From positions 14,012,001-14,076,000 of the forward strand of contig NC_067205.1 in the NCBI RefSeq assembly GCF_026262505.1: a stretch of 64,000 bases of DNA, read 5' to 3'. Position numbers and translations under genes: made by a program. Positions 30,571-40,009 of this stretch are shown here, piece after piece. The notes beneath the pieces were generated by a model, which was given only the letters and a program-made list of their open reading frames with translations, was not told where the DNA came from and ran no database searches. Source of the DNA: Trichomonas vaginalis G3. Taxonomy: Eukaryota > Parabasalia > Trichomonadida > Trichomonadidae. Each line of letters starts with the position of its first letter. Position 1 is the stretch's first letter.

Positions 30571-30795
30571 TTACACCATATTAAAATCATCTCTCTTCAA
30601 TATTATCTCATAAAAGTTCTCGTTACTGGAGAAAGTCAATGAAACATAAGCGTTCTCACGGGCTTTGCCCTCACCGCTTTGCGGTCTATCTAACTTCTTT
30701 CTTATATCATCTATACGCTTCAAAATGTCTGAACAATTGCTAACATCTTCTACAACAGTTATTTCATCATGAATGACCTTCAAGAACAAGCTCAT
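30571..30795 (-). CDS. 74-residue Polinton protein (element A)
   Basis: Identical at protein level to the copy at 33,573-33,797. It abuts the next gene directly. Unknown function. Confidence 0.6.
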   Translation of the reverse strand: MSLFLKVIHDEITVVEDVSNCSDILKRIDDIRKKLDRPQSGEGKARENAYVSLTFSSNENFYEIILKRDDFNMV

Positions 30796-31110
30796 TTAAT
30801 ATGCTATTAAAATCATCTCAATAATGAGTCCATCCTTTCCGTCTTTGGGTAGCACAACATCTTTCATTGAAGAAGGTTCGACAAGTCTTATGTTAAACTT
30901 ACTGACAAAGTTTGTTATACTATAATGCTTCGGCGGCGAATACATGTAGTTTGAAAGACATAATATAGATTCTTCAGCAAATTCACTTATACTGGATTTT
31001 ATAACAATGTTCTCACGAGACCAAATACCACCAATTGACAATCTTGTAAGCAATCCTGCTGAACCTTCTACTGTAAACGTCGATGGTAACATTCCACGAA
31101 GGTCATCTAT
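30796..31110 (-). pseudogene. beta-rich virion-type protein, partial (element A)
   Basis: The C-terminal part of the protein found whole at 33,798-34,679, bounded by the tip of element B at 31,111. Ends FNIRLVEPSSMKD, then a hydrophobic strand, a pattern shared with other Polinton minor capsid candidates. Confidence 0.75.
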
Positions 31111-31380
31111 AGTTAGTATGGCTATCTTGGGTACTGAGGCACTGCGCGCCTCCATACACCACTTAGCTGTTTTGACACTTTACGAAACCGTTAACATATA
31201 TTTTACAACACAAACGACAACACTAACTTAACCTTAAATATTTACAAAACCATCTGACACATAAACGACTTCACTAATGACTTCACTAACGACTTCACTA
31301 ACGAATTCACTACCGTCCTCACTAAATAAAAATAACCTTATTTTTTTTTTTTTTTAAATTTTTTATTTCATTACAAAGAC

Positions 31381-31815
31381 ATGTCCGACTACATTTACTA
31401 TGACTCTTTCCCAGAACGTTTCCGTGAACTATTCAAAACTCAAGTAAAACTGAGAAACATGCATTTTAACAAAGACAGACCCATTGACGATGAAAGAAAC
31501 CCTGAATATATTACAATCCCTTATGACGCAAAGTTCATTGCATACATTCCTTATGGTCGCAGAGGAACGAAAACTATTTCAACAAAGAACAAAAATTATT
31601 TCTGGAGCGATGAAGAAAATTGCCTTATCTACATAAATGTATACTTAAATAAAGCTACATATTGTACAAAAGAAGGTTGGACTGGATTTGAGCTCTACAT
31701 ATACGACGACGATGGAAACAGACGTTGTGTATACCCATACGATAATATGTACCATTGTTTTCATCAAGCATTAAACGAATACATAGTCAGTAAGGGTCTC
31801 ATTCCTGCTGAGTAG
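31381..31815 (+). CDS. 144-residue TIR-proximal cargo protein (element B)
   Basis: Occupies the slot that in A and C holds the 94/108-residue gene, but is on the opposite strand and unrelated in sequence. Rich in Tyr and charged residues (KFIAYIPYGRRGTKTIS). Downstream remains a short stretch matching the beginning of the replaced gene (TTCTGTCATTTA). Function unknown. Confidence 0.65.
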   Translation: MSDYIYYDSFPERFRELFKTQVKLRNMHFNKDRPIDDERNPEYITIPYDAKFIAYIPYGRRGTKTISTKNKNYFWSDEENCLIYINVYLNKATYCTKEGWTGFELYIYDDDGNRRCVYPYDNMYHCFHQALNEYIVSKGLIPAE

Positions 31816-31920
31816 AAATGTTATATTTTTGTTCTGTCATTTATAAAAAAATAAACTTAAAAATAAATGATATCACCACTCCCACACGTATGAAAACATC
31901 CATTTAAATTTAGGTGAAGT

Positions 31921-31934
31921 GGTGAGATCTCACC
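31921..31934. promoter_or_regulatory. 14-bp palindrome GGTGAGATCTCACC (element B)
   Basis: Same block as at 29,996, with flanking TTTTTTCACC half-sites and GGTGAAGT on the other side. Confidence 0.75.
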
Positions 31935-31975
31935 TCTTTTTTCACCTGTTTTTTCACCCCGTTGAATTCATTGCT

Positions 31976-32212
31976 TTATAACTCTCTTCCTTTCTCCAAC
32001 TCTTCTAACTTCTTCCTAAGTTCAGCAATGTTGTCCTCATGAAGTTTAATCTTCCTTAATATACCTTCTCTATCTAATGGTTGCTTTATCTTTCTAAACT
32101 GAACTCTACCATCCTTCATAGTATGAATGTAAAAACCTTCTGGAATAGTTCCTGATTTAATGTATTCTACCAAAAACTTTTGTTTCATTGCTTCAGTGAC
32201 TTTAGTCGTCAT
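31976..32212 (-). CDS. 81-residue-class Polinton protein (element B)
   Basis: Starts ATG at 32,212 (MTTKVTEAMKQ). C-terminal coiled coil (HEDNIAELRKKLEELEKG). A close relative lies at 53,079-53,313. Likely a small oligomerising protein; function unknown. Confidence 0.6.
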   Translation of the reverse strand: MTTKVTEAMKQKFLVEYIKSGTIPEGFYIHTMKDGRVQFRKIKQPLDREGILRKIKLHEDNIAELRKKLEELEKGREL

Positions 32213-32249
32213 TTCAATCAAATAAAATTTTTAATATTAAATAAAAATA

Positions 32250-32391
32250 ACGTTATTTTTTTCAGTAAGGAAACGCAGGAGTTTTACGATTTATTTGAGG
32301 AGTAGGTTCTGGTTTAAATGTTGGAGTCGGTTTAGGAGTTGACTTTTGAACAGGAGTTTGTACTTCCATAGGTTCAGGAGTCATTGAAGGT
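32250..32391 (-). pseudogene. Pro/Thr-rich protein, partial (element B)
   Basis: Matches the 3' part of the gene at 52,573-53,027, bounded by the tip of element C. Repetitive Thr-Pro composition suggests an extended linker. Confidence 0.6.
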
Positions 32392-32573
32392 AGTTAGTAT
32401 ACATAAGTCGTGTACTGTGGCACTGCGTTCCTCCGTACGCAATACTTGTGAATTTGACACTTTACAAAACCGGTAACGTATATTTTACAACACAAACACA
32501 AACACCAACTTAACCTTAAATATTTATAAAGCCGCCAACCACTTCACCTCACTACTGTAAAAAATAAACGTTC

Positions 32574-32900
32574 TCACTTACAAAAGTATTGCAACTCTTC
32601 CCATTGCTGTGCTTCACACAATAGTTCATATTCTTCAGTATCGCTGCTGTCGCTCCAATCGTCAGAGTCAAAGTCACTGTCAAAATAAATGTTAGTAAGT
32701 TTTGACAAAGCTAATGAAACACGCTTACCGTTTGTATCATATGCTTGTATAAACTTTCCATTCTTCATTCCTTCATAAACGCTCAAACTAACTTTACCCT
32801 TTCTCCCTCGTATCTGATAGAATGTATTTTCACGAGGAACGAAGAACAAATTCTTGAACTCATGACCGTTGTAGTTTGTTATCTCAATAGTTTTCGTCAT
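32574..32900 (-). CDS. 108-residue TIR-proximal Polinton protein (element C)
   Basis: Starts MTKTIEITNY. Has a globular first part and an acidic tail (DSDFDSDDWSDSSD). It lies inside the long terminal inverted region, so a matching copy begins at 53,468 near the other end. Function unknown. Confidence 0.65.
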   Translation of the reverse strand: MTKTIEITNYNGHEFKNLFFVPRENTFYQIRGRKGKVSLSVYEGMKNGKFIQAYDTNGKRVSLALSKLTNIYFDSDFDSDDWSDSSDTEEYELLCEAQQWEELQYFCK

Positions 32901-32997
32901 TTATATAAAAATAAACTTAAAAATAAACTTAAAAATTAATGATATCACCACCCTCACACGTATGAAAACATAGCACAAAAATAAATTTAGGTGAAGT

Positions 32998-33011
32998 GGT
33001 GAGATCTCACC
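32998..33011. promoter_or_regulatory. 14-bp palindrome GGTGAGATCTCACC (element C, left)
   Basis: Same block as at 29,996, between the TIR-proximal gene and the virion gene group. Confidence 0.75.
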
Positions 33012-33044
33012 TCTTTTTTCACCTGTTTTTTCACCCTGTTGAAT

Positions 33045-33572
33045 TCATTGCTTTATAACTCTCTTCCTTGGTTTCTTTTTAGTTGCTTTCTTCACGTCTG
33101 TCTCCAACTTGACTGTCTTTCTTCTTCGTCCATAATGATACCAATTACTTCCACCAGTCAATGGGTCAAATGGTCGTTCATAAGGGTTTCCATACATTCC
33201 ATAAGGTCCGTATGGATAAACCGCTGGTGGAGAAGAAACATTTTCTTTAGTTCCATCGACTCTATTTAAATGCATTGTTTCACCTTTCATCTGGTCATTA
33301 AAGTCTTTTGCGTGTTTTGCAAACTCATCGTCCTTTCCTAAAGCATTTTCTGACTCAGTCGCAACCAAATTGGATGCTTTATTTATGAGCCCTATTTTAT
33401 TTAATCTTAACTTCTTTGCAACCCAGCCTCCAATCTTCCCTTTATTTGCATCTAATGTCTTCGAAACCCTTCCTCCACTCATTTTATTTACTGCGTCATA
33501 AGCTCCAAGTGCTTTTGCTCCAAATGCTAATGCTTTTGTTCCCATTGCGCCTAAAGCTGCCCAAGCTACCAT
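33045..33572 (-). CDS. 175-residue Polinton protein (element C)
   Basis: Almost identical to the element A copy (30,043-30,570), differing at a few residues near PYGPYGMYG. Hydrophobic N-terminus, basic C-terminus. Possible minor virion protein. Confidence 0.65.
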   Translation of the reverse strand: MVAWAALGAMGTKALAFGAKALGAYDAVNKMSGGRVSKTLDANKGKIGGWVAKKLRLNKIGLINKASNLVATESENALGKDDEFAKHAKDFNDQMKGETMHLNRVDGTKENVSSPPAVYPYGPYGMYGNPYERPFDPLTGGSNWYHYGRRRKTVKLETDVKKATKKKPRKRVIKQ

Positions 33573-33797
33573 TTACACCATATTAAAATCATCTCTCTTC
33601 AATATTATCTCATAAAAGTTCTCGTTACTGGAGAAAGTCAATGAAACATAAGCGTTCTCACGGGCTTTGCCCTCACCGCTTTGCGGTCTATCTAACTTCT
33701 TTCTTATATCATCTATACGCTTCAAAATGTCTGAACAATTGCTAACATCTTCTACAACAGTTATTTCATCATGAATGACCTTCAAGAACAAGCTCAT
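33573..33797 (-). CDS. 74-residue Polinton protein (element C)
   Basis: Sits directly between its neighbours with no gap, in the same operon-like group on the minus strand. Contains two GC-rich mini-hairpins with CTTTG loops (GGGCTTTGCCC and CCGCTTTGCGG). Unknown function. Confidence 0.6.
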   Translation of the reverse strand: MSLFLKVIHDEITVVEDVSNCSDILKRIDDIRKKLDRPQSGEGKARENAYVSLTFSSNENFYEIILKRDDFNMV

Positions 33798-34679
33798 TTA
33801 ATATGCTATTAAAATCATCTCAATAATGAGTCCATCCTTTCCGTCTTTGGGTAGCACAACATCTTTCATTGAAGAAGGTTCGACAAGTCTTATGTTAAAC
33901 TTACTGACAAAGTTTGTTATACTATAATGCTTTGGCGGCGAATACATATAGTTTGAAAGACATAATATAGATTCTTCAGCAAATTCACTTATACTGGATT
34001 TTATAACAATGTTTTCACGAGACCAAATACCACCAATTGACAATCTTGTAAGCAATCCTGCTGAACCTTCTACTGTAAACGTCGATGGTAACATTCCACG
34101 AAGGTCATCTATTGACATCTTTGAGTCACTGTATTTAAATATTTTCTTAAAGCAATCGTCATTATCTAACCATGCAATAGCTTTGAAGTTTTCATTCGAA
34201 TATACATCTGCTTCATTAAATGTAAATCCTGACTTCTTTGCAGAGATGACTTTAAAATCTATTGAGTTTGTTTCAAAATTATATGCTATGGTAACTTCTG
34301 AAGGTAATGGATGCCCTTCCGCAGTCAGTTGTTCTCTCACTACCGTTTGAAGCTTTGTATTAAAAACTTTCATGTCATCTCCTGTATCTAAGTTCACATA
34401 CACAGCAACAGGAAAACTATCTTGCTTCTTTGTTTCATCATTATACCTCAAAACATTAAAGTTCTTCAATAATATTGTCCTTCCTGCTGGAATACTTCGA
34501 ACCTGTCTGATTTCAATAGCTTTCTCACCTCCTACATACTCTACCCAGTGTCTTGGATATTCATAAGTATACTGACTTTCTTGAATTTTGGTTGGTTTCA
34601 TCATAACGTGTTCATAGTATATCTTTATACTCTTGTCAGTTAGACTCGGTGCTATGTTCTGAATATTTCTGACTTGCAT
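33798..34679 (-). CDS. beta-rich virion-type protein (minor capsid/penton candidate)
   Basis: 293 residues from the ATG at 34,679; a longer frame to 34,781 would run into the divergent ATPase gene. Predicted mainly beta. The last 40 residues (FNIRLVEPS ... EMILIAY) resemble the ends of the proteins at 36,878 and 49,329, suggesting a related set of jelly-roll minor capsid proteins. Starts 16 bp from the ATPase start on the other strand. Confidence 0.6.
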   Translation of the reverse strand: MQVRNIQNIAPSLTDKSIKIYYEHVMMKPTKIQESQYTYEYPRHWVEYVGGEKAIEIRQVRSIPAGRTILLKNFNVLRYNDETKKQDSFPVAVYVNLDTGDDMKVFNTKLQTVVREQLTAEGHPLPSEVTIAYNFETNSIDFKVISAKKSGFTFNEADVYSNENFKAIAWLDNDDCFKKIFKYSDSKMSIDDLRGMLPSTFTVEGSAGLLTRLSIGGIWSRENIVIKSSISEFAEESILCLSNYMYSPPKHYSITNFVSKFNIRLVEPSSMKDVVLPKDGKDGLIIEMILIAY

Positions 34680-34695
34680 TTTTAATGGAGATAAA

Positions 34696-35583
34696 ATGAA
34701 GCATTTAATACATGACGTAGATGAAGACATGAATGAAACTACAGACAAACTTAACTCTTCTCTCATTCTTCCTTTCAGCAAAGATTATGAATTCTGTTCA
34801 AATGGTGTTTATTTCTATTGTGGAAAGATGGGTTCAGGTAAGACATTTAACCTCATTCGTCATATACTCATAACAGAGCGTTTAGGAAACGACTCTTACT
34901 ATGACCAAATCATTATATCAGCAACTTCAGACTCTATGGACTCAACAGCGAAAACATTCATGTCAAAAGTTCAAGCCTCTGTCGTTAAAGTTCCAGACAG
35001 TGAACTCATTGAATTTCTTCAACGTTACATTCGACGTAAGAGGAAATATTATGCCATCGTTGAATTTATACAGTCAGGAATGCAAAAGACTTCTGAGGAG
35101 ATGGAAAGAATTATTGACAAACACCACTTACGTCAGTACTCAGGAGTTTACGATATGAAACGACTGACAAACTACATTCTATCAAAACTTTCAAAATACC
35201 CCTTCAAAAAGTATCCTTCAAACACTCTGCTCGTTTGTGACGACTTCGCCGGAAAAGGTTTAGTTTCAAAGCCTGACTCACCATTAGCTAACATCATAAC
35301 TAAAGTCAGACATTACCATTTAACTGTAGCAATACTTATGCAAACATGGAGGTTTTTAGCTTTAAACATAAAACGTCTCATAACTGACTTCGTTATCTTT
35401 CAAGGTTTCTCACGCTATGATATTGAACTCATTTGGAAACAGTCAGGTATAACATTACCTTTTGAAGAAATTTGGGAAGCATATAAGTCTCTCATCTCTC
35501 CTCGTTCATACCTTGAGATTCATATCATGACTAATACCATTAAAGTCAAAAATATTCCATGGGAACGACCAACATTGTTTTAA
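34696..35583 (+). CDS. genome-packaging ATPase (FtsK/HerA-like, A32 type)
   Basis: 295 residues. Walker A is GKMGSGKT at about residue 44, and Walker B is NTLLVCDDFAG. Later motifs (TKVRHYHLTVAILMQTWRFL) match the sensor region of viral DNA-packaging ATPases found in Polintons and in the adenovirus/poxvirus lineage. Looks whole. Confidence 0.85.
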   Translation: MKHLIHDVDEDMNETTDKLNSSLILPFSKDYEFCSNGVYFYCGKMGSGKTFNLIRHILITERLGNDSYYDQIIISATSDSMDSTAKTFMSKVQASVVKVPDSELIEFLQRYIRRKRKYYAIVEFIQSGMQKTSEEMERIIDKHHLRQYSGVYDMKRLTNYILSKLSKYPFKKYPSNTLLVCDDFAGKGLVSKPDSPLANIITKVRHYHLTVAILMQTWRFLALNIKRLITDFVIFQGFSRYDIELIWKQSGITLPFEEIWEAYKSLISPRSYLEIHIMTNTIKVKNIPWERPTLF

Positions 35584-35981
35584 AGTTTAACCTTCAATTG
35601 ACTGATGGTAAACAAATTCCATGCATCTCTGTCGCCATTTCTGTTAATATTTTTGCTGTCATTCATATCATCCACTTCCCCATCCGTTAGCTTTTGAGGA
35701 TATGCGTTAGAATAGCTGTTCTTAAATGAAGGCTTTTCACCTTTGAGAGCATAAACTCTATAACTTTCTGCATACTTTATGTTTGAACCTCCTGAGCCAT
35801 CATTGACATAAATTTTTATAGGCTTCCACCCTTTGTTCATATTCCTGCTTCTTCCCTTAGCTCTTTTGTTCAGTAGTTCTACATCTTTATACACAGCACC
35901 TGTCTCAGTGAATTCAACAATATTTTCATTCGTTAGCTTTACATTCAAACCCTTGTCGAGTATATTGTTCATTTCATACAT
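35580..35981 (-). CDS. unknown Polinton protein
   Basis: About 134 residues from the ATG at 35,981 (MYEMNNILDK), convergent with and overlapping the ATPase gene end by 4 bp. The longer frame to 36,098 overlaps the divergent next gene and is unlikely. Lys/Asn-rich, no recognised domain. Its TATAAAAG-like sequence lies just upstream. Confidence 0.55.
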   Translation of the reverse strand: MYEMNNILDKGLNVKLTNENIVEFTETGAVYKDVELLNKRAKGRSRNMNKGWKPIKIYVNDGSGGSNIKYAESYRVYALKGEKPSFKNSYSNAYPQKLTDGEVDDMNDSKNINRNGDRDAWNLFTISQLKVKL

Positions 35982-36006
35982 ATAAAAGGTTTTTATTCTA
36001 TATGAA

Positions 36007-36621
36007 ATGAGAAGCAAATCCATCTTAGCTGGTGCCGTTAATGTTCCAATTGAACCAACATCAAATGTTGACTCACGAACGACAAACAATATTGTCATAA
36101 AGAACTATAGTTCAGAGTGTTTGAAAGAACCAGAACCAGATCTTAAGTCGGTGAATTTAAACACAGCTTCAAACGCTAACGCTACATCAGATGTTAAGTT
36201 AGAGTATCCACCACTGGACCAAATTCTTTCAAGAGAAGCCAACGACAACCCTTACACAAATGTTCAAACAAATCCTTCAGATAACGTAGACCATTACCTT
36301 CTTCAGTTATACCAAACAATTTTACTCAAAGACGATAAGAAGCTTTTGACAAATCTTATAAGCAAGAACCAAATAATTCTAACAAAGGAGGACCTTGAAA
36401 ATGTTATCTCACGAATAACAGGGAAACAAAGTGTCATTGACTATCTCGACCCTGAAATCGAATGCTGTGGTCAAACTCCACTATTCATGAAAATAGGTAA
36501 CATCCGCATCATTGAAACACCAGGAACTACAGGAGTTGAGTTTAAGTATAAATATTCGAACGAGTATACAAAACTATCTACTGACTATAAGCTTTGTTTG
36601 AAATATGTTTTAGTAAATTAA
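36007..36621 (+). CDS. unknown Polinton protein, 204 residues
   Basis: Divergent from the preceding gene, with 25 bp between starts. The first 80 residues are Asn/Ser-rich and probably extended; the rest is mixed alpha/beta. Two GC-rich stem-loops follow the stop (36,633-36,647 and 36,653-36,665). Confidence 0.6.
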   Translation: MRSKSILAGAVNVPIEPTSNVDSRTTNNIVIKNYSSECLKEPEPDLKSVNLNTASNANATSDVKLEYPPLDQILSREANDNPYTNVQTNPSDNVDHYLLQLYQTILLKDDKKLLTNLISKNQIILTKEDLENVISRITGKQSVIDYLDPEIECCGQTPLFMKIGNIRIIETPGTTGVEFKYKYSNEYTKLSTDYKLCLKYVLVN

Positions 36622-36632
36622 AGCAGTCAGGA

Positions 36633-36665
36633 GGGCTCTTTGAGCCCATCTTGGCGCTTTGCGCC
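36633..36665. terminator. tandem GC-rich stem-loops after the 204-residue gene
   Basis: GGGCTCTTTGAGCCC and GGCGCTTTGCGCC lie back to back, then a run of A (T on the other strand), between convergent transcription units. They look like intrinsic terminators of phages, but such a role in a protist is unproven. Confidence 0.4.
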
Positions 36666-36681
36666 GTCAGTCAAAAAAATT

Positions 36682-36880
36682 TCAAGTTAGCAATTTGTAA
36701 TATCTGTCCAAAACTTCTTCAACAGTATCGAACTCATCTTCATAATGCAAACCTAATCTTATTGACTTGGTGCAGTTTTCACTAACACAATATTTTTCTG
36801 TTCTCTTGACTGACATAACTAACTCATTTGTTTCATCAAACAGCAACAACCAAAGTTCATGACCTAATACATAACATTCA
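36682..36880 (-). CDS. small open frame, start unclear
   Basis: About 66 codons (CYVLGHELWLLLFDETNELV and onward) directly after the stop of the next minus-strand gene. Composition looks coding (Cys pairs, charged), but I cannot fix the start. Unknown function. Confidence 0.35.
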
Positions 36881-37648
36881 TACTTTATTTTTTAGCTCTG
36901 AGTTCTCTTGTAAGCTGTTGCATTTAATATTTTCTAAAAAGTCAACTTCAACAGTCATTCGCACTGGTGCCTTCAGTTCTACAGGCTCTCCTTGAAAGTC
37001 AACAAGTCTGAATTGCATGTCTTTCAAATTATGAGGACTAATGCGAACCCATTTACCTAAATGAGTTGCTATGACAGGAACGTTTGGAATGAACATTGAA
37101 TTGACTGCATAACAGAAGGATTTATATTCTACTGAACCTTTACTATTAACTCCTGAAATGCCTGTGACATTAGCTATTTTAGACTCAATGTATAAACAAT
37201 TGCCATAACATACGTATGGAACAGATTTCATCTCAATCGTTTTGTCAACACTTTTCAAAGGAAATGTCATATGGTATGCTCCTAAAAGAAGTTGAACTCT
37301 ATGACTCATTCGTGTTATCTTGAACTCTTTCTTGCTACTGAACTTCAATGTTCCCTCAGAAGAGAGTTCGACATCTATGTTGTCAATAGTTTCTTCATTT
37401 ATGAGAGTATCTATGACTCCAGCAATTTTATCTATTCTATACTCTGCTCTGTTAGGAAATGTTATAAAACTTCTTTTGTCATCTATTTCAATCTCTATGA
37501 AATCTGTTTCATCTGTTATGACAAAAGTTGCGATAGTATTGAAGTCAACAACTCTGAAAGCAAGTGCTTCATTCTGAAGACCTAAGTTTGTTTGAAGCTT
37601 TACTGTTCCATATTCGTTTGGGTCTGTACTTTGCAAATAGAACAACAT
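36878..37648 (-). CDS. beta-rich virion-type protein (minor capsid candidate)
   Basis: 256 residues from the ATG at 37,648, 17 bp from the divergent fibre gene; a longer frame to 37,738 is an overlap artefact. Ends with MQFRLVDFQGEPVEL then a final beta strand, the F-x-L-V-D type signature also seen in the 33,798 protein and in minor capsid candidates of Polintons. Confidence 0.6.
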   Translation of the reverse strand: MLFYLQSTDPNEYGTVKLQTNLGLQNEALAFRVVDFNTIATFVITDETDFIEIEIDDKRSFITFPNRAEYRIDKIAGVIDTLINEETIDNIDVELSSEGTLKFSSKKEFKITRMSHRVQLLLGAYHMTFPLKSVDKTIEMKSVPYVCYGNCLYIESKIANVTGISGVNSKGSVEYKSFCYAVNSMFIPNVPVIATHLGKWVRISPHNLKDMQFRLVDFQGEPVELKAPVRMTVEVDFLENIKCNSLQENSELKNKV

Positions 37649-37665
37649 TTTATTCTCATTAAAAT

Positions 37666-38793
37666 ATGAGTATTGCTGCATATGCGTATGAAACAAATGA
37701 AGCAAGAAGAGCACATGAACTAGTAAACGAAAACTCAACTTTAACCATTGAAGGCAATGATTTAGTCATTGACGATGGAAAAACTAAAAAAGTCATTGAT
37801 TTCGATACTTTTAACACTTATGACCCATTCATTACAACAAGCAAGGTTCCCATCATAAATGATGGAACGGTGCAATATATAAATTCTACAGTAGATGCCT
37901 CATTAGTGAAAGTACTGAATGTTCTCATTGAATTGTTAAAGAGCTTTCGATTTGACGACAACATTAAATGCCTAAAGAATTTAGTCATGAATGAGAAACA
38001 AATTCTCGGCGTTGCTGGTAGCAGTAATGATGTACACCTTATGACATTAGAATATTATAACGAACATAAAGATGAACTGAAAGGAGAGAAGGGTGACACC
38101 GGACCACAAGGAATACAAGGAATACAAGGAATACAAGGAATACAAGGACCTCAAGGCGAAAACGGTTTGGATGGAAAGGATGGAAAGGATGGAAAAACTG
38201 CTAAATCATGGATATGGGACCTTATAAATACTGGTTTAACAGCTACTTCATATGGAGTTCTTCAATACCAAATCGGAAAGATATGGGCAGTACTTGGTGA
38301 AGAAGCTTTAGATGACGTTAAAAATGCTTTGAACTTCATTTCAAATGGTTCGGATACTATTAAAACTTTATCTGGTTGGATGCAAGAAACAAGGAGTCAA
38401 ATAGATACTGTAAGACGTATAGCAAACAATGCACGTACGGGATTGGATACTTTACGAGAAGCACAAAATACACTAAAGGAAGCAAATGATATTCTTGGCT
38501 CAGTATCAGACATGCATGAAGATTGGCTTAAAGGTATTGACAAATCTTTAAAAAATCACAGTCAGTCTATTGCTGACTACAAGAAAAGTATAGATTTTTT
38601 ACATAGTGCTATGGACGTACATGATGGAAGCATAAGGAACTTACTTAATGCTAACAATAACTTACCAGGAACTATTAAAGCATTTATAAAGTCCTTTGTA
38701 AAACCCGGTGCTCTAACATTTAGGTCTTTGAGAGCAAGAGCATTGAAGTCAAGAGATGCAGAAACTCCAGAAGAAACCAAAACCAACAGCTAA
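37666..38793 (+). CDS. collagen-like fibre protein
   Basis: 375 residues. An N-terminal domain of about 135 residues is followed by a Gly-X-Y run (GPQGIQGIQGIQGIQGPQGE, then DGKDGKDGK), then a long helical part (residues 175-340) likely to form a trimeric coiled coil. The DNA of the Gly-X-Y run is a 9-bp repeat (GGAATACAA). The design is that of phage and virus receptor-binding fibres. Confidence 0.75.
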   Translation: MSIAAYAYETNEARRAHELVNENSTLTIEGNDLVIDDGKTKKVIDFDTFNTYDPFITTSKVPIINDGTVQYINSTVDASLVKVLNVLIELLKSFRFDDNIKCLKNLVMNEKQILGVAGSSNDVHLMTLEYYNEHKDELKGEKGDTGPQGIQGIQGIQGIQGPQGENGLDGKDGKDGKTAKSWIWDLINTGLTATSYGVLQYQIGKIWAVLGEEALDDVKNALNFISNGSDTIKTLSGWMQETRSQIDTVRRIANNARTGLDTLREAQNTLKEANDILGSVSDMHEDWLKGIDKSLKNHSQSIADYKKSIDFLHSAMDVHDGSIRNLLNANNNLPGTIKAFIKSFVKPGALTFRSLRARALKSRDAETPEETKTNS

Positions 38794-40009
38794 TGAAATA
38801 TTGTTCGAATATTTTCCAAGGTACTCTGTTCTCATTGCATACATTCAAGAAATACTTAAGAAAGCAGACTTGACTTTAGGAGATGATGAAAGTTCTGTAT
38901 ATCTTTCGTTCCAGTTTCAAATAGCAGAACTTTTGAGACAGATATGCTTAATGTATGACAACATCTCTGATTTCACAAGATATGATGACGACCATGACCC
39001 CGAACACGGTGAAGAAGAAGTTTTACAAACATCCATTAAGACAGGAAAGGTTTTAACTCAAAGTCTCATTATTGACACCAAAGATTGCGAAGTGGACGTT
39101 CTTCAAGAGCTGAAGAAAAATACTTCTTCGGGAGGTGGTGGTAGGCATGAACTTGAAATAAATGAGATAGAAGAGAAATTAGCCGAAAAAGCAGATAAAG
39201 AACATAAACACAATATCTCCGATATAAATGAACTTCAAGCTACATTAAATAGTAAAGCAGATAAAAACCATGTTCATTATATAACTTCAGATGAACAGAT
39301 TATAACGGACTACCATGGATATTTAACACAGGATGAAAAAGTGAAGACGGAAGATGTTAATGAAAGAAGATATAAATACATTCGTGCTAAAGGTTATGAC
39401 ATAAGCTGTACTGTACATTATGATGTAGCTAAAGCACCAGAAGCATTTGGTTATACCGGTGAAATTTATGCCTCTACTTTCAATGTTAACGGTGTATTAG
39501 TTGAACCAAGATTTACTTTGAGAGTTAAGGCAAAAATAACGTTTGAAGATGCTATTAAAAGTAAAGCTGACAAAGTTGAACTCGAAGCAATGAACAAAGT
39601 TTTGAAATCTCATAAACACAACATCTCCGATATAAATGAACTTCAAGCTACATTAGACAGTAAAGCTGACAAAAATCATACACATAAATCCTTCACTACT
39701 GTTAGAGCAGACGACATAATATTGAACTATACCCTTGGTTCAAGTGCACCTTTAGAGAATCCAAGTACAAGCGTAAAAGATACACTAAACTCCTTAAATA
39801 ACAAATGTATGAATATCGAAGGTCATGTCAGAAACTTTGAAACACATGAACTACCAGCAATGTTAGATAAAAAAGCAGACAAGAACCATACACATGATTT
39901 CTTCACAACTGTTGCTATAGAAAGTATTGAAGGAACGGTTGAAGAAACTGGTGGGGATGCAATATATTGTAAACCTCCTAACTTTTCCACAAGGTTTAAC
40001 ATCGGATGA
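38756..40009 (+). CDS. fibre protein with repeated HKHNISDINELQAT modules
   Basis: Overlaps the end of the collagen-like gene by 38 bp in another frame. It contains repeated modules KHNISDINELQATL(N/D)SKADKNH, typical of phage tail-fibre shafts, where each module adds a trimeric segment. The reading frame ends shortly before the collar region; this gene group is broken at least once. Confidence 0.7.
   Translation: MQKLQKKPKPTANEILFEYFPRYSVLIAYIQEILKKADLTLGDDESSVYLSFQFQIAELLRQICLMYDNISDFTRYDDDHDPEHGEEEVLQTSIKTGKVLTQSLIIDTKDCEVDVLQELKKNTSSGGGGRHELEINEIEEKLAEKADKEHKHNISDINELQATLNSKADKNHVHYITSDEQIITDYHGYLTQDEKVKTEDVNERRYKYIRAKGYDISCTVHYDVAKAPEAFGYTGEIYASTFNVNGVLVEPRFTLRVKAKITFEDAIKSKADKVELEAMNKVLKSHKHNISDINELQATLDSKADKNHTHKSFTTVRADDIILNYTLGSSAPLENPSTSVKDTLNSLNNKCMNIEGHVRNFETHELPAMLDKKADKNHTHDFFTTVAIESIEGTVEETGGDAIYCKPPNFSTRFNIG

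Larger units (their letters stand above)
29377..31110. mobile_element. Polinton/Maverick element A, left part
   Basis: The tip is AGTTAGTATACAAG at 29,377, inside acyltransferase 3. The terminal repeat contains a hairpin (GGAGGC paired with GCCTCC). Parts present, in order: a small TIR-proximal gene, a 175-residue protein, a 74-residue protein, and the 3' portion of a beta-rich virion-type protein, where element B begins. Nearly identical to the matching part of element C, so young. Only this end is in the window. Confidence 0.85.
31111..32391. mobile_element. Polinton/Maverick element B, one end, nested in A
   Basis: The tip is AGTTAGTATGG at 31,111, directly after ATCTAT in the host gene of element A. 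Judged by gene order, it lies in the opposite orientation to A and C. Parts: a TIR-proximal 144-residue gene, the palindrome block, an 81-residue gene and part of a Pro/Thr-rich gene, where element C begins. Young. Confidence 0.82.

Noticed and set aside
35981-36098. Longer start for the minus-strand gene at 35,580
   Set aside because: Would overlap the divergent gene at 36,007; the internal ATG fits the divergent spacing seen elsewhere in the element.
36594-36785. 63-codon plus-strand frame after the 204-residue gene
   Set aside because: Crosses the stem-loops and lies opposite a better minus-strand frame.
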